64,000 nt of DNA from Paraburkholderia sp. BCC1884 (GCF_900996225.1 NZ_CAAJGL010000068.1:1178001-1242000); one strand, 5' to 3'; positions 8,613 through 18,298 are shown, numbered from the stretch's first letter. The notes: generated from the sequence alone by a model not told the origin. A program made the numbers and translations.

Positions 8613-8729
8613 GTGGGAGGACTGTTATTAAGGAAGGCGCCGGCCTCCGGCCGGCTTCGGTGCCTGCGGCACCTGCTTGCCACGGCTGAGCGAAGAGCGT
8701 TTTCTAGCGAGGCACTCCGTCCTCCTCAC
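8613..8729. repeat. Hairpin-rich structured element
   Basis: A closing helix forms between GTGGGAGGAC (8613-8622) and GTCCTCCTCAC (8719-8729) with one bulge. Inside are two adjacent perfect stem-loops: GCCGGCC-TCC-GGCCGGC (8639-8655) and GGTGCC-TGC-GGCACC (8659-8673). The arrangement is a multibranch junction in otherwise non-coding DNA. It could be a structured RNA, a REP-like element or the end of a mobile element; I do not recognise the family. Confidence 0.45.
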
Positions 8730-8849
8730 TTTCTAAACTATGGTTCGACGTGGAAGAACTTCGTCGTTCAGGGCGGAGTCAGCGAAGCCTTAGCAAACGG
8801 CTACTCGCACGATCCGTCTCCGCCTTAATCCTTGGGGTGTCGACGATGG

Positions 8850-9256
8850 GCCCAGAAAGATACGTTCGTTGGAGCGGAAATCACCTGTTTCCTTTGTTGC
8901 TGAACACGTCGCCGCGCGACATGTTCACATTTCGCTCGCGTCTCGAGCGCGGTAAACGAATGTTGTCCATCGGGTTGCAGGACGACTTGCATATCGTTGA
9001 TGCGATTCGCCGCGATTGATGCCAGCCCGGAGCGAGCAGGTTGCCTGAATGCACCAGGCGCCGACGATTTCTGGTACGGGAGTTCTGCGCAGCAGTGGAG
9101 CCCAAGATCGCCCGGGGGATTTTGATTTCTGGGTTCGGCCAGACGTAGCCGTCTGCCGGGGCTGATGTTGCAGGTTTTAGCGGCCTTTGTGAAGCTGCCT
9201 CTTTTCACCACTCGAGCGAAGGCTTGCCTCGCATCAAAACGGTCCATCTGATCCAT
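8850..9256 (-). pseudogene. Remnant of a LysR-type regulator
   Basis: The minus-strand frame starting at ATG 9256 begins with FDARQAFARVVKRGSFTKAA followed by KTCNISPG. This is the winged-HTH start of LysR-type regulators (compare the family's D-A-M-x-A-F-V-R-V-V-E-x-G-S-F-T-x-A-A). The expected recognition helix and linker do not follow in frame, and the rest of the about 140-residue reading frame has no LysR effector domain. I read it as a truncated, frameshifted regulator that may once have served the adjacent decayed genes. Confidence 0.5.
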
Positions 9257-9395
9257 GCGCCAGATAGTTCGAGAATTGTTAGGATTTTACAAAAAGTGAT
9301 GTCTGGAGTTGCTTGTTTATCCGCGCGTCACGCATCGTTAAAGTCTCTTCACCGCTAGCACCGGGTCAGCTTAGACCCAATGATGGAGAGAGTTT

Positions 9396-9800
9396 ATGAC
9401 ACAACGTAAAGTAGTGTTTCCGGCCGCCCGCCAAGCGCTCTACGAACGTAATCACTATTCGCCGGCAATCCGGTCCAATGGTTTTCTGTTCGTTTCTGGG
9501 CAAGTTGGCAGCCGTGAGGACGGTTCGCCCGAACCAAATCTTGAGGCACAGGTTCGACTTGCGTTTGACAATTTGAATGCGATTCTAGCGGCTGCGGGCT
9601 GCGCATTCGAAGACGTGGTTGACGTAACCGTCTTCGTCGTCAATCCCGATACGACATTCGACAGGATCTGGAAGGTCGTGCCGGAGTATTGGGGAGACGC
9701 ACCGCATCCAACGCTGACTGCGGTCGGCGTGACATGGCTATACGGTTTTCAGTTTGAGATCAAGGTGATCGCGAAGCTGCCGGAGACCATCGATAGCTAA
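9396..9800 (+). CDS. RidA/YjgF-family protein
   Basis: A 134-residue member of the RidA (YjgF/YER057c/UK114) family. Typical features are present: the YSPAIRSNGFLFVSGQVG opening, the NLxAILxAAG helix (FDNLNAILAAAGC), VVDVTVFVVN, HPTLTAVGV, and the final FEIKVIAKLP with the conserved Glu. RidA enzymes hydrolyse reactive enamines and imines made by PLP enzymes and flavin oxidases; Rut-type relatives act in pyrimidine catabolism. GGAGAG lies just upstream of the ATG. It is an isolated intact gene between eroded DNA and the molybdenum-enzyme gene. Whether it serves the decayed dpaL or the downstream cluster cannot be decided from sequence. Confidence 0.85.
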   Translation: MTQRKVVFPAARQALYERNHYSPAIRSNGFLFVSGQVGSREDGSPEPNLEAQVRLAFDNLNAILAAAGCAFEDVVDVTVFVVNPDTTFDRIWKVVPEYWGDAPHPTLTAVGVTWLYGFQFEIKVIAKLPETIDS

Positions 9801-10811
9801 ACATGAACGAGGGGTACCCCATGTGTGTCACGGGCGCGCTTTCCAAACTCGGGATCGGCGTGTACGGAGTGGAAGCGAGATGCCGCTGACAACCAATAAC
9901 GGTGGTCGCTGGCGGACACCAGAATATCGATCAGGTCAATTTCCATGCGGATTTTCGCTTCCGATCTGGCCGACTCCGAGACCAAATTCATGACCCCCTT
10001 TGGAGCTGACGGCGACCACGCAATCGTTCGGCACTCCGATCACACATACCGCAAAAGAACGAGGCCGAGCTAAGCGATTGTTGCCACCGCCCACCGTGCA
10101 ATCCGTCGGATCTGGAGCGCTTCATGACCAGCCCCATCAGCAAAACGGTCCTGGTTATGCCGAGCCACGCCGAGCCACGTGATCAGTATGGTTTACCAAA
10201 CCGGGGCCGCGAAGCAGATTGAGCAAGCGGCAGCACATTCCAGCAAAGAATGATGAAGCGCGACCCGGCAACTGCGCTGTTCCTGATAGTTCAAGCGGTG
10301 ACAGGTCTGTTCTTCTCATGCGTGTGTGCCTCCCGCCTGACCGGCTATTGCGAGACGACAGCGAGAACTTGCTTCAGAAGGCCACCGCACTGGCCCCCCC
10401 GACAATCTCAATATATCGTTGGCGGGAAATCGACATATGCCGTCATTGTTTGTGTAGATAGGCCACCCCTACAATCAAATTGCGAAAACAACTAACCAAA
10501 CGAAATTTTGCGGACAGATTCTGTGGCCGGAAGGGTGAAGAGCGTCTGCGCGGTCGCTTTGATAAGCCACCAATCGCTCCGTTCGCGCATTCGTCGGTCC
10601 AGGAGAGTGCGACAACGCATTCGATCATTTCCAAGGTGAGGCGTGCTTCTGCCGGGCGCGACGCATAGGCGCTTCCTGATGCCGGTCACGCTTTGCCTCT
10701 AGATTTTGATGCAATTTTCGACATGAGCACGATAGGCACTCGTGCGCCAGCGCCGTTTCCGGGTAATGAACATTTCTCGCGCCCGAGTTGCATATCCCAC
10801 AGGAGCATTTG
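9801..10811. other. About 1 kb without a recognisable gene
   Basis: I see short frames only, none with a convincing ribosome site plus family motif. A perfect palindrome GGGGTACCCC lies at 9811-9820. The final bases carry the AGGAG ribosome site (10801-10805) of the next gene. The stretch may contain remnants of a further gene, but I could not identify one. Confidence 0.5.
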
Positions 10812-13800
10812 ATGTCTGTTTCACGCACACCAGGATTCTGCGCCCTCTGCAAGTCGCGTTGCGGGTCGGTCATGGTTACCGAAAATGGGAAGTTTCTTGG
10901 CCAGGAGCCGAACCCGGAGCACCCGACCGGCGTTGCCCTGTGTGTGAAAGGGCGTGCTGCCCCCGAAATTGTCTATCGTCCCGAGCGGCAGTTGTTTCCC
11001 CTCATGCGAACTCGTCCAAAGGGCGATGCAGACCCCGGTTGGAAGCGAGTCAGCTGGGATGAGGCACTGGATTGCGTGGCTGAACGTCTTGGAAGAATTC
11101 GACGGGAATCGGGAGCTGAGGCTGTCGCTTTTAGCTGGACCACGCCAAGTGGAACGCCCATCTCTGACAACATTCAATGGGTCGAGCGGTTCACGTATGC
11201 TTTTGGGAGCCCAAACATCGCGTATGGAGTGGAGGTATGCAATTGGCACAAGGACTTTGCCCACGCATACACATTTGGCAGGTCCATAGGATCCCCTGAT
11301 TTTGACAAGGCGGGTTGCGTCGTCCTCTGGGGGCACAATCCGAGCGCGACCTGGCTAGACCATGCAACGGCAACCGGTGCGGCCGCGAGTCGAGGGGCCA
11401 AGATTATCGTTGTCGATCCGCGTCGTGCGGGATTTGCTTCGCGAGCCGACCAATGGTTACGGGTTCGGCCTGGCTCAGACGGTGCACTTGCTCTAGGTAT
11501 CGCGCGCGAAATGATTTCAAACCGATGGTTCGACGAAGAGTTCATCACAAAGTGGAGCAACGGGCCGCTTCTTGTTCGGTTGGATACGATGAGATTCCTG
11601 CGCGCGGAAGACGTGGGTGAAGCAATCAGCGGGCCGTTCGCTCCAGATACGTTGGTGGCGGAAGATGAGTCTGGCGGATTGCTTGGCTATGATAGGCAGT
11701 CGAAGTGCTATTCAGAAGCTGCCAAGCCGAGGCTCTTCTCAGTCGTTACGATCAAAACGGATAGAGGAGAAAAGCTCCAATGTAAGAGCGCTTTCCAGTT
11801 GTATTGGGAACTGTGTGAATGGTACACGCCCGAGTTGGTCGAGAGGTTGTGCTGGGTGCCCAAACAGCAAGTCGTGGACACAGCCCGCATGCTATATGAC
11901 GCTCGGCCCGTTTGCTATTACATGTGGACAGGAACTGGCCAGCACACCAACGCGACTCAGACTGATCGCGCCATAGCGATTCTCATGGCTCTGACTGGAA
12001 GCTTCGACGCGGAGGGAGGCAACGTTGAGTTTTCCAAGCCGCGTTCTAATACCGTGGCGGACGGAAGTCTGCTGAGCAGCGAGCAGCGTGCGAAGTGCAT
12101 CGAACTCGACCATTCGCTCCTTGGGCCAGGCCGTGACGCTTGGGTTACCTCCGACTCACTTTATAGTTCCATTCTCGACGGCAGCCCGTATCGCATTCGC
12201 GGGATGCTTGGGTTTGGGCGAAATTTTCTGGTGACACACGGAAACGTCGACCGCGGCGTAGAGGCGTTCAAAAAACTGGAATTCTACGTGCACACCGATG
12301 TTGTCCTTTCGCCGACGGCTGCGTTTGCAGACATTTTCTTGCCTGTCAATACACCGTGGGAGCGCGAAGCGCTACGCATCGGGTTTGAGGGGAGCCAGAA
12401 CGCCGAAAGTCACATTCAGTTTCGTCAGGCCGCCATAGAGAGCCGGGGGGAGTCGCGCTCGGACGCAGATATTGTTTTTGAATTGGCGAAACGGTTGGGA
12501 CACAGCCATCTGTTTTGGGATGGAAACATTGAAGCCGGGATGAATTACATGCTTGAGCCGTTGGAATTGACCGTTGACGACTTGAGGCGGCAACCTAACG
12601 GTATCAGGAGGAACTTGACGACGGAGTACCAGAAGTATCGGAACGTGGGATTCAAGACACACACGGGAAAGGTGGAAGTGTTCTCGGAGGTGTTTCGCGA
12701 TGCCGGCCAGAATCCTCTTCCGGAGTTCGTCGAGCCGGCAATGTCACCGATGCGAGAGCATTCAGCGGATTTTCCGCTTGTCCTTACGTCGGCCAAGGTA
12801 GTCCAATTCTGTCATAGCCAGCATCGGGACATCGCGTCGCTACGCAAGCGCTCGCCCGAGCCGGAGGTTCAACTTCACCCGGACGCGGCAGGCGAACGCG
12901 GAATTGAAGACGGGATGCTGGTCGAAGTCAAAACTCATCTTGGTTCAGCAACGATGAGGGCCAAACTTGATCCCACACTGGATTCACGGGTTGTGTGGGC
13001 CCAATATGGATGGTGGGCCGGAAATCAGACATTAGGCCTGCCAGCAGCAAACCCCTTCGCCAAAGACGGCGCAAACCTCAACAGGCTGATCTCTGATGAG
13101 GCAACGGACCCCATAAGTGGCTCAGTCGGGCACCGTTCTTCCATGTGCGATGTTGTCCCTATCTGGACCGGTGGTGAGCGAGGATGGGTGGGCTGGCGGG
13201 AATTCCGCATTGCCTCCACTCGTCTGGAGGCAGATGGCGTCGTGTCGTTCGTGTTTCGACCGGTTGATAACAAACCTGTGTCTCCATTCCGCGGCGGCCA
13301 GCATCTCAACATCCGGGCGCGCACGCGGGATGACGCCGCGGTGGTCCGCTGCTATTCGCTGTCGGGTGCGGAGGGAGGGCGGGCGTACCGGATTTCGGTC
13401 AAACTTGCGCGGGGCGCGGACGACTATGTTGGACAGATGTCGGGCTTGCTGCACTCACTGTCGGCTGGCGCGCGAGTGGAGTTACAAGCGCCAAAGGGAA
13501 AATTTCATCTTCCGTTCTCCGACGGCAAAGTGGAGCTTGAACGGCCGGCCGTCTTTATTGCGGGCGGTATTGGGATTACGCCTTTCATATCGATGCTTTA
13601 CCAGCTGCGAGCGCAGGGTAATAGCAGCCCGGTTCGACTTGTATATGGCGTGCGAAGCGGGCGTGATCATGCATTCCGTCAAGAGTTGTCGGACCTGGCG
13701 GCATCCATGCCCAATCTCCAGGTCGTAACTTTTTATGGCGTAGTTGAAGAATGCGACCGTCAAGCGAATTGCTTCGATTTTGAAGGTAACATCTCCGTTG

Positions 13801-14222
13801 GCGCTCTCCTCGCGGACCATGGCTGCGAGGCGGATTTCTACCTTTGTGGCCCCCCGATGATGGTCGAAATTGTAACCGACTCGCTTCGGGAAGCCGGTGT
13901 TGCCAAACAGCGAATTCACCTGGAAGCATTTGGACCGTCAAGCAAGAAGGAAACGCTTGAGCACAACGGACCTCAACCTGTGGTTTTGTCCCACTCAGAC
14001 AAATCGATTACCTGGGATCCTTCGGCGGGCAGTTTGCTAGACCAGTTAGAGAAGACCGGTGCACCATTGGCAAGTGGATGCAGAACTGGGCAATGCGAGA
14101 GTTGCATCCTAAGGATCGTTGAAGGGGAGGTTGCGCATCCCGACGGCACAGCTTCCGTCGACCCGGGGCTGTGTTTGCCATGTGTTGCCGTTCCGCTCAC
14201 TCCAGTTACGCTGGAAGGGTAA
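10812..14222 (+). CDS. Molybdopterin oxidoreductase fused to FNR-type reductase and 2Fe-2S ferredoxin
   Basis: A 1136-residue three-part fusion. Residues 1-790 form a prokaryotic molybdopterin oxidoreductase. A [4Fe-4S] site C10-x2-C13-x3-C17 with C44 is visible, Cys143 (EVCNWHK) is the likely Mo ligand, and the C-terminal molybdopterin dinucleotide-binding beta domain begins near LVLTSAKVVQFCHSQHR. Residues about 800-1040 are a flavin/NAD(P)H reductase (RCYSLSG; GGIGITPFIS; YLCGPPMM). Residues 1045-1136 are a plant-type ferredoxin (CRTGQCESC and a later Cys). ATG 10812 has AGGAG 6 bases upstream; an in-frame ATG at 10788 does not. No Tat signal is seen, so the enzyme is cytoplasmic. A single-chain path from NAD(P)H through flavin and FeS to molybdenum is likely. 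The substrate is unknown; an AraC regulator follows. Confidence 0.85.
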   Translation: MSVSRTPGFCALCKSRCGSVMVTENGKFLGQEPNPEHPTGVALCVKGRAAPEIVYRPERQLFPLMRTRPKGDADPGWKRVSWDEALDCVAERLGRIRRESGAEAVAFSWTTPSGTPISDNIQWVERFTYAFGSPNIAYGVEVCNWHKDFAHAYTFGRSIGSPDFDKAGCVVLWGHNPSATWLDHATATGAAASRGAKIIVVDPRRAGFASRADQWLRVRPGSDGALALGIAREMISNRWFDEEFITKWSNGPLLVRLDTMRFLRAEDVGEAISGPFAPDTLVAEDESGGLLGYDRQSKCYSEAAKPRLFSVVTIKTDRGEKLQCKSAFQLYWELCEWYTPELVERLCWVPKQQVVDTARMLYDARPVCYYMWTGTGQHTNATQTDRAIAILMALTGSFDAEGGNVEFSKPRSNTVADGSLLSSEQRAKCIELDHSLLGPGRDAWVTSDSLYSSILDGSPYRIRGMLGFGRNFLVTHGNVDRGVEAFKKLEFYVHTDVVLSPTAAFADIFLPVNTPWEREALRIGFEGSQNAESHIQFRQAAIESRGESRSDADIVFELAKRLGHSHLFWDGNIEAGMNYMLEPLELTVDDLRRQPNGIRRNLTTEYQKYRNVGFKTHTGKVEVFSEVFRDAGQNPLPEFVEPAMSPMREHSADFPLVLTSAKVVQFCHSQHRDIASLRKRSPEPEVQLHPDAAGERGIEDGMLVEVKTHLGSATMRAKLDPTLDSRVVWAQYGWWAGNQTLGLPAANPFAKDGANLNRLISDEATDPISGSVGHRSSMCDVVPIWTGGERGWVGWREFRIASTRLEADGVVSFVFRPVDNKPVSPFRGGQHLNIRARTRDDAAVVRCYSLSGAEGGRAYRISVKLARGADDYVGQMSGLLHSLSAGARVELQAPKGKFHLPFSDGKVELERPAVFIAGGIGITPFISMLYQLRAQGNSSPVRLVYGVRSGRDHAFRQELSDLAASMPNLQVVTFYGVVEECDRQANCFDFEGNISVGALLADHGCEADFYLCGPPMMVEIVTDSLREAGVAKQRIHLEAFGPSSKKETLEHNGPQPVVLSHSDKSITWDPSAGSLLDQLEKTGAPLASGCRTGQCESCILRIVEGEVAHPDGTASVDPGLCLPCVAVPLTPVTLEG

Positions 14223-14608
14223 GTGTGGTGATCGACGAGACAACGTTCGACGCCGTTTGAGTCTCGAGTTGGCCGCCCCTCAATTGTCCGCCGGCGACTT
14301 CAGACACCGCTGGCGCGCTCGCCTCTTCTCGAGAAACAGTATCTTTGCCGGGTGGCGCCAGGTTGGGCAAAAATCGTCGCAGCAAGGCGTCCTGGCAAGA
14401 TTCTTTCGGTGAGCAACCTGAGCGTAAGGTGCTGGAGTTTGCTCTTCGGCTTGCTTACCTACGGGTGAATCGACTAGGGCCACCACGAGGACTTGTGCCG
14501 GTGCTTGGTCAATTTACGCCTCGAGCCTACGCATCCCAAAATCGAGATTTCTCGTCTATGATGGTAAGTTGTATCCAGCCTTTTTCCAGGCGCGAAGCAG
14601 AGCACGCT

Positions 14609-15433
14609 ATGGACGGACGCCCACAGAGGCAAAAGCACGTTGAGTCAGTGTCGCGAGACGTTTCGCTCACTGATGACGCGCCCCATGCTGTACTAATCGA
14701 GACGCTGGACGACAGTACGGTTGTTGATTGGCATTCTCATGAGTTTGCTCAAATACTGTGTCCCTCAAAGGGCGTCGTCGCCGTCATTCTCTCCGACTGG
14801 CTTTGCTTGGTGCCGCAGAACTACGGCGTTTGGATTCCAGCGAACGTCCTCCACACCGTTGTCGCTGGTATTAGCACCGCGTTGGATATTGTCTGCATAA
14901 AGCAGACGGGGACGTCGATTGAGAGCCGACCAGCGCAGCCTGTGATTCGGCGGATGGAGCCTCGTGCGGACAAAAATCACCCCGACCAGTTACCAGCGGT
15001 TTTTCATCAAGACGAAGATATGGATGCACCGGAGTATCAACTTGTTCAATACCTCTATGGCGTCCCGATACCAAGGGACCGTCGGGCACGGCCGATCGCA
15101 TTCGGCTTGGTTACCTCGCTTCACGACTTGCGGACCTTGAAGGAGTGGGGCGCTCAATCCGGAGCAAGTGAACGTACGCTCATGCGGATTTTTCAAACTG
15201 AAGTTGGCATGAGTTTCCGCGCCTGGCGCACCCGTCTGCAGGTCGCGCAGACCATCGCCTTGTTGCTGTGCGGCCAGTCGGTGAAAAGCGCGGCGTGCTC
15301 GGCGGGATATTCGAGCCCGTCCGCCTTCGTTGCTGCGTTTCGGTTAGCAACTGGCGAGTCTCCCATGCGCTACCTGAGAAATTCGCAATGGGACGGGCTG
15401 AAGGATCAGAAGGAGGTTGGCACGCAAGGATAG
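14609..15433 (+). CDS. AraC-family regulator (paralogue of the one at 34156)
   Basis: A 275-residue AraC/XylS-type activator with an N-terminal cupin-like sensor (WHSHEFAQIL, near residue 45) and a C-terminal double HTH. The first HTH is LKEWGAQSGASERTLMRIFQ; the second begins SVKSAACSAGYSSPSAFVAAF. The frame is open much further upstream, but ATG 14609 aligns with the start of its paralogue at 34156, so I prefer it. The two share VESxSxDVxLTD, ETLDDxTVVxWHxHEFAQ and VPIPRDRRARPIAF. It lies after the molybdenum-enzyme gene on the same strand and probably controls it or the neighbouring catabolic genes. Confidence 0.85.
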   Translation: MDGRPQRQKHVESVSRDVSLTDDAPHAVLIETLDDSTVVDWHSHEFAQILCPSKGVVAVILSDWLCLVPQNYGVWIPANVLHTVVAGISTALDIVCIKQTGTSIESRPAQPVIRRMEPRADKNHPDQLPAVFHQDEDMDAPEYQLVQYLYGVPIPRDRRARPIAFGLVTSLHDLRTLKEWGAQSGASERTLMRIFQTEVGMSFRAWRTRLQVAQTIALLLCGQSVKSAACSAGYSSPSAFVAAFRLATGESPMRYLRNSQWDGLKDQKEVGTQG

Positions 15434-15822
15434 ACGGCTTTCTGCCCGCCTCTGCAGGTGCATTGTGCTTCAGCCATCCTCGCTCTCGATTCCAAGAGCA
15501 TGTGCGTGAGATTTGGATGGATTGCTATCGCCAATTATGGCAGCTTTTCGATATCGCTAAGCTTTGCATGGCAAGTGAGCTTATGGCGTAATTGATGCAT
15601 AACTGTAGCGGACGATTTAAACGGAGAGTTTGGTGCAAGCTTAGTTCCCAAGCAAAGCGGACTGAAGCCGGGGAAGTTTTCCTCTCCTTAGATATGAACG
15701 CTGAAATTTAGCGCATCGAGCGCCGCGCCTTTAGTAAGGACAGCATCGACGCGGAGGTACCTTTTCGCGTCGCGTCGGGCACGGCATTCGACGGTTTGAC
15801 TTCAGACGTCGGCGGGTAGAGT
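15434..15822. other. Intergenic stretch between convergent genes
   Basis: About 390 bases between the AraC gene (+) and the RutR-like gene (-). No gene, clear terminator hairpin or repeat was recognised. Confidence 0.5.
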
Positions 15823-16479
15823 CTAGTCCTCTGCGAGCTTGAGCGTGCGTTTCACGAGTGTCTTGAGCGTTTCGCGAGCAGCTTTCTGGTCGGCTGCAGT
15901 CAACGATTTCTTCCCGAGCACAAGCTGCATTTGTGCCGCGAAGTCAGCATAAGCCTGCGTTGCTGCCCAGATGGCGAAGATCAGATGTTCAGCGCTCACT
16001 CGGTCGGTGAGTCCCGCTCTCATCCAGTTCTCGAGCGTCGCGATATTCTGATGCAACATCGGAACGAGCCGGGCTTTGATTTCTTTCCCGTAGTTTCTTG
16101 CACCGCCAATTATCTCGAGCGCGTAGACCCTTGACCCGTAAGGACGCTTGAGTGAAAAATCTACTTTGGCGTCAATGTACGCGTCCAATGCCTCAGCAGG
16201 TGGCAAGCCCGTATGAGCAAGAGCGTCAAGGCTCTGCAACCACGCTCCCATGACGTCATCCAGAACTCGCTTGTATAGCGCAAGTTTGTTCGGATAGTAA
16301 TAGAGAAGGTTCTGTTTCGATACTCCCGCACGCTCTGCAATGATGTTGACGGATGCACCATCAAAACCCATTTGTGCGAAGACCTGTTCGGCCTGCTCAA
16401 GGATTTTCTGTTGCATGTCGCCGCGAAGACGGGCACGACGAGAAATTGTAGGAGTGGAGGTGTTTGTCGGAGTAGCCAC
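15823..16479 (-). CDS. rutR: RutR-like TetR-family regulator
   Basis: A 218-residue TetR regulator. The HTH (residues about 42-66, ASVNIIAERAGVSKQNLLYY) and the effector domain fit the RutR/YcdC subgroup: NLLYYYPNKLALYKRVLD, and HLIFAIWAATQAYADFAAQ matches E. coli RutR HLIFMIWASTQHYADFA. E. coli RutR binds uracil or thymine and controls pyrimidine breakdown through a TTGACCA-NN-TGGTCAA box. Two near-matches to that box lie at 18057-18091 in the divergent promoter upstream. The gene starts 6 bases after the stop of the MocR gene, so the two regulators are co-transcribed. Ligand specificity is inferred. Confidence 0.78.
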   Translation of the reverse strand: MATPTNTSTPTISRRARLRGDMQQKILEQAEQVFAQMGFDGASVNIIAERAGVSKQNLLYYYPNKLALYKRVLDDVMGAWLQSLDALAHTGLPPAEALDAYIDAKVDFSLKRPYGSRVYALEIIGGARNYGKEIKARLVPMLHQNIATLENWMRAGLTDRVSAEHLIFAIWAATQAYADFAAQMQLVLGKKSLTAADQKAARETLKTLVKRTLKLAED

Positions 16480-16485
16480 AATACT

Positions 16486-18030
16486 TTACCTCTTTATCGA
16501 TTCGAAGAATTCCTGAACACGAGGATGGTCTATCCACGCCAAATTGAAGCGAAACCATGGCGGGTCCGAGGAATTTTCTGCTGTAAAGAAATGTCCGGGT
16601 AGAAGCAGCAATCCGTTATCGAGCGCGAGTCTGGCAATTGAACTACCGGTCGGACTTATTGTGTCCGTGCCGAAACCATTCGGGCTGAATCCTGCAGATA
16701 TGAAGAAGCCACCCTGCGGCGTCGCTAGAGGCTTCATGTCATATGCATCCAGCGCGCTCAGACCTGTGTCGATTGCGAGCGCCAAGCGCGTTTTTAGTCT
16801 GGCCACCATGCGTCGATACTCGCTTGAAACCAGTGCATGTTTGACAATACGCTCCTCAAGTTCGGAACTGGGCAATCCAGTCACCATTTTCGTGCGGGAA
16901 AACTCCTTAATTAGGTCACCCGCCGCGCAAATGGAACCAACACGGAATTGCGGCGAAAGCGTCTTCGATGTGCTGTCTATGCGTATGACCCGCTGTAGCC
17001 CGTCCAGCGCCGCGAGAGAGGGGTCGCCCGCGCGCGCCAACTCTCGGCAAACGTCAATATCCACCAGATGAAGCAGTCGATTCTCGGCAATGTTGACCAG
17101 ATGATGTGTATCGGAAGCGCTAAGAGTCGTTCCGAGCGGGTTTTGCAAAACTGTCTGCACAAAGAAGAGCTTCGGGGCGTGTTGTTCACAAAGTTCATCT
17201 AGCGCTTTCAGGTCGATACCGCGCACACTGCGAGGTACACGATAGAGCTTGCAGCCTAGTTGCTCAATGAGCGCAGCCAGTGGCGGATACCCCGGCTCCT
17301 CCATCAGCACCACATCGCCAGGACGAGTGAGCGTGCGTAAGACAAGATCAAATGCCTGGGTTGCCCCGCGCGTCAACAATATTTGCCCATGGCCAACGTC
17401 TAGCAGGCCTGCTATTGACATCCGATGCGCCAAAAGCTCCCGCAACTCCGGCAAGCCTAGAGGATGTCCGTATCCTTGGACCCGCTGTGGGTTGAGCCGG
17501 ATCGCCTGCCGCTCAATACCCTGCATCCATCCATTATCGTGCAACGACGACGGCAGCCAGCCTGCACTTACCGGCAGAACATTTGCGCTTGGGGCGTAAA
17601 GCTCTGCCATTAGTGGGTCTATTTCCTGCGGTGCCATTGGACTCGAAATTTGGCGACCCGAGCGCTCCGGGCTGGCGCGACTACCGTTGACGAAGTAGCC
17701 GGCGCCGGGCCTCCCCAGCACCAACCCATCCGCGACGAGCCGGCTGTAGGCCTCCGAGACGGTAAAGGTGCTTAAGCCGAGTGCCCTTGAAATCCCGCGT
17801 ACTGAAGGCAGGCGCTCTCCCGTAGCCAATGTCCCGCTCTCAATCAATCCGACCACTCCCGTGAGGAGTTGACTGACAAGCTCCCCACGTCTCGCGCGAT
17901 CGATCACCAAAGACCGCCACGCGAACGGTAGCTGCGCACCGTCATCGCCTGCGAGGTCTCTTTGGTGTGCTGACTGCTCGACCGGTACGGTTGGTGGAGT
18001 TTTTTCGTTGCTGTGCATGTTCGCCGCCAA
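16486..18030 (-). CDS. MocR/PdxR-type GntR-aminotransferase regulator
   Basis: A 514-residue fusion of an N-terminal GntR winged helix (about residues 48-116, ERLPSVRGISRALGLSTFTV then GRPGAGYFV) with a fold-type I aminotransferase-like domain. The latter has GATQAFDLVL, EEPGYPP, VQNPLG-like QTVLQNPLG and the Schiff-base Lys356 (DSTSKTLSPQFRVG). MocR proteins bind PLP and usually activate a divergent gene through direct repeats. It diverges from the dihydropyrimidinase-cof operon with about 270 bases between. Direct GACC-containing repeats at 18057, 18076 and 18096 lie near its promoter, though these also fit RutR. Its effector is unknown. Confidence 0.85.
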   Translation of the reverse strand: MAANMHSNEKTPPTVPVEQSAHQRDLAGDDGAQLPFAWRSLVIDRARRGELVSQLLTGVVGLIESGTLATGERLPSVRGISRALGLSTFTVSEAYSRLVADGLVLGRPGAGYFVNGSRASPERSGRQISSPMAPQEIDPLMAELYAPSANVLPVSAGWLPSSLHDNGWMQGIERQAIRLNPQRVQGYGHPLGLPELRELLAHRMSIAGLLDVGHGQILLTRGATQAFDLVLRTLTRPGDVVLMEEPGYPPLAALIEQLGCKLYRVPRSVRGIDLKALDELCEQHAPKLFFVQTVLQNPLGTTLSASDTHHLVNIAENRLLHLVDIDVCRELARAGDPSLAALDGLQRVIRIDSTSKTLSPQFRVGSICAAGDLIKEFSRTKMVTGLPSSELEERIVKHALVSSEYRRMVARLKTRLALAIDTGLSALDAYDMKPLATPQGGFFISAGFSPNGFGTDTISPTGSSIARLALDNGLLLLPGHFFTAENSSDPPWFRFNLAWIDHPRVQEFFESIKR

Positions 18031-18056
18031 TTTGGCTTCTTACATTGAATCAACAT

Positions 18057-18091
18057 TTGACCACTTGGAAAAAAATTGACCTGATGGACAA
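18057..18091. promoter_or_regulatory. Two tandem RutR-like operator boxes
   Basis: TTGACCACTTGGAAAA (18057-18072) and TTGACCTGATGGACAA (18076-18091) each differ from the E. coli RutR consensus TTGACCA-NN-TGGTCAA at two defined positions. They are 19 bases apart, that is on nearly the same helix face. A weaker third GACC element starts at 18096. They sit in the divergent region between the MocR/RutR-like regulators and the cof operon. Alternatively they are MocR direct repeats. Confidence 0.6.
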
Positions 18092-18298
18092 AACAATAGA
18101 CCGGCCGAAATTAAAGATCAACTAGCCAAGCCGGTGCGCTCGAATCTTCAACTGACGCGGCTGCGTCCAGAGGTAAGACATATCGCGGTCATAGCCGTTG
18201 TCCTAGGACTTGGGGCAAACCCCGGTCAATGTCATGAAGTGCGCGCCCTGGCTCTATTGGTTAGACAACTCATTGGAAATGGTGTGCAAGGAGAAGCA

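Noticed and set aside
13117..13728. Open frame of about 200 codons inside the molybdenum-enzyme gene
   Set aside because: It overlaps conserved FNR-domain sequence in another frame and has no ribosome site or motif of its own.
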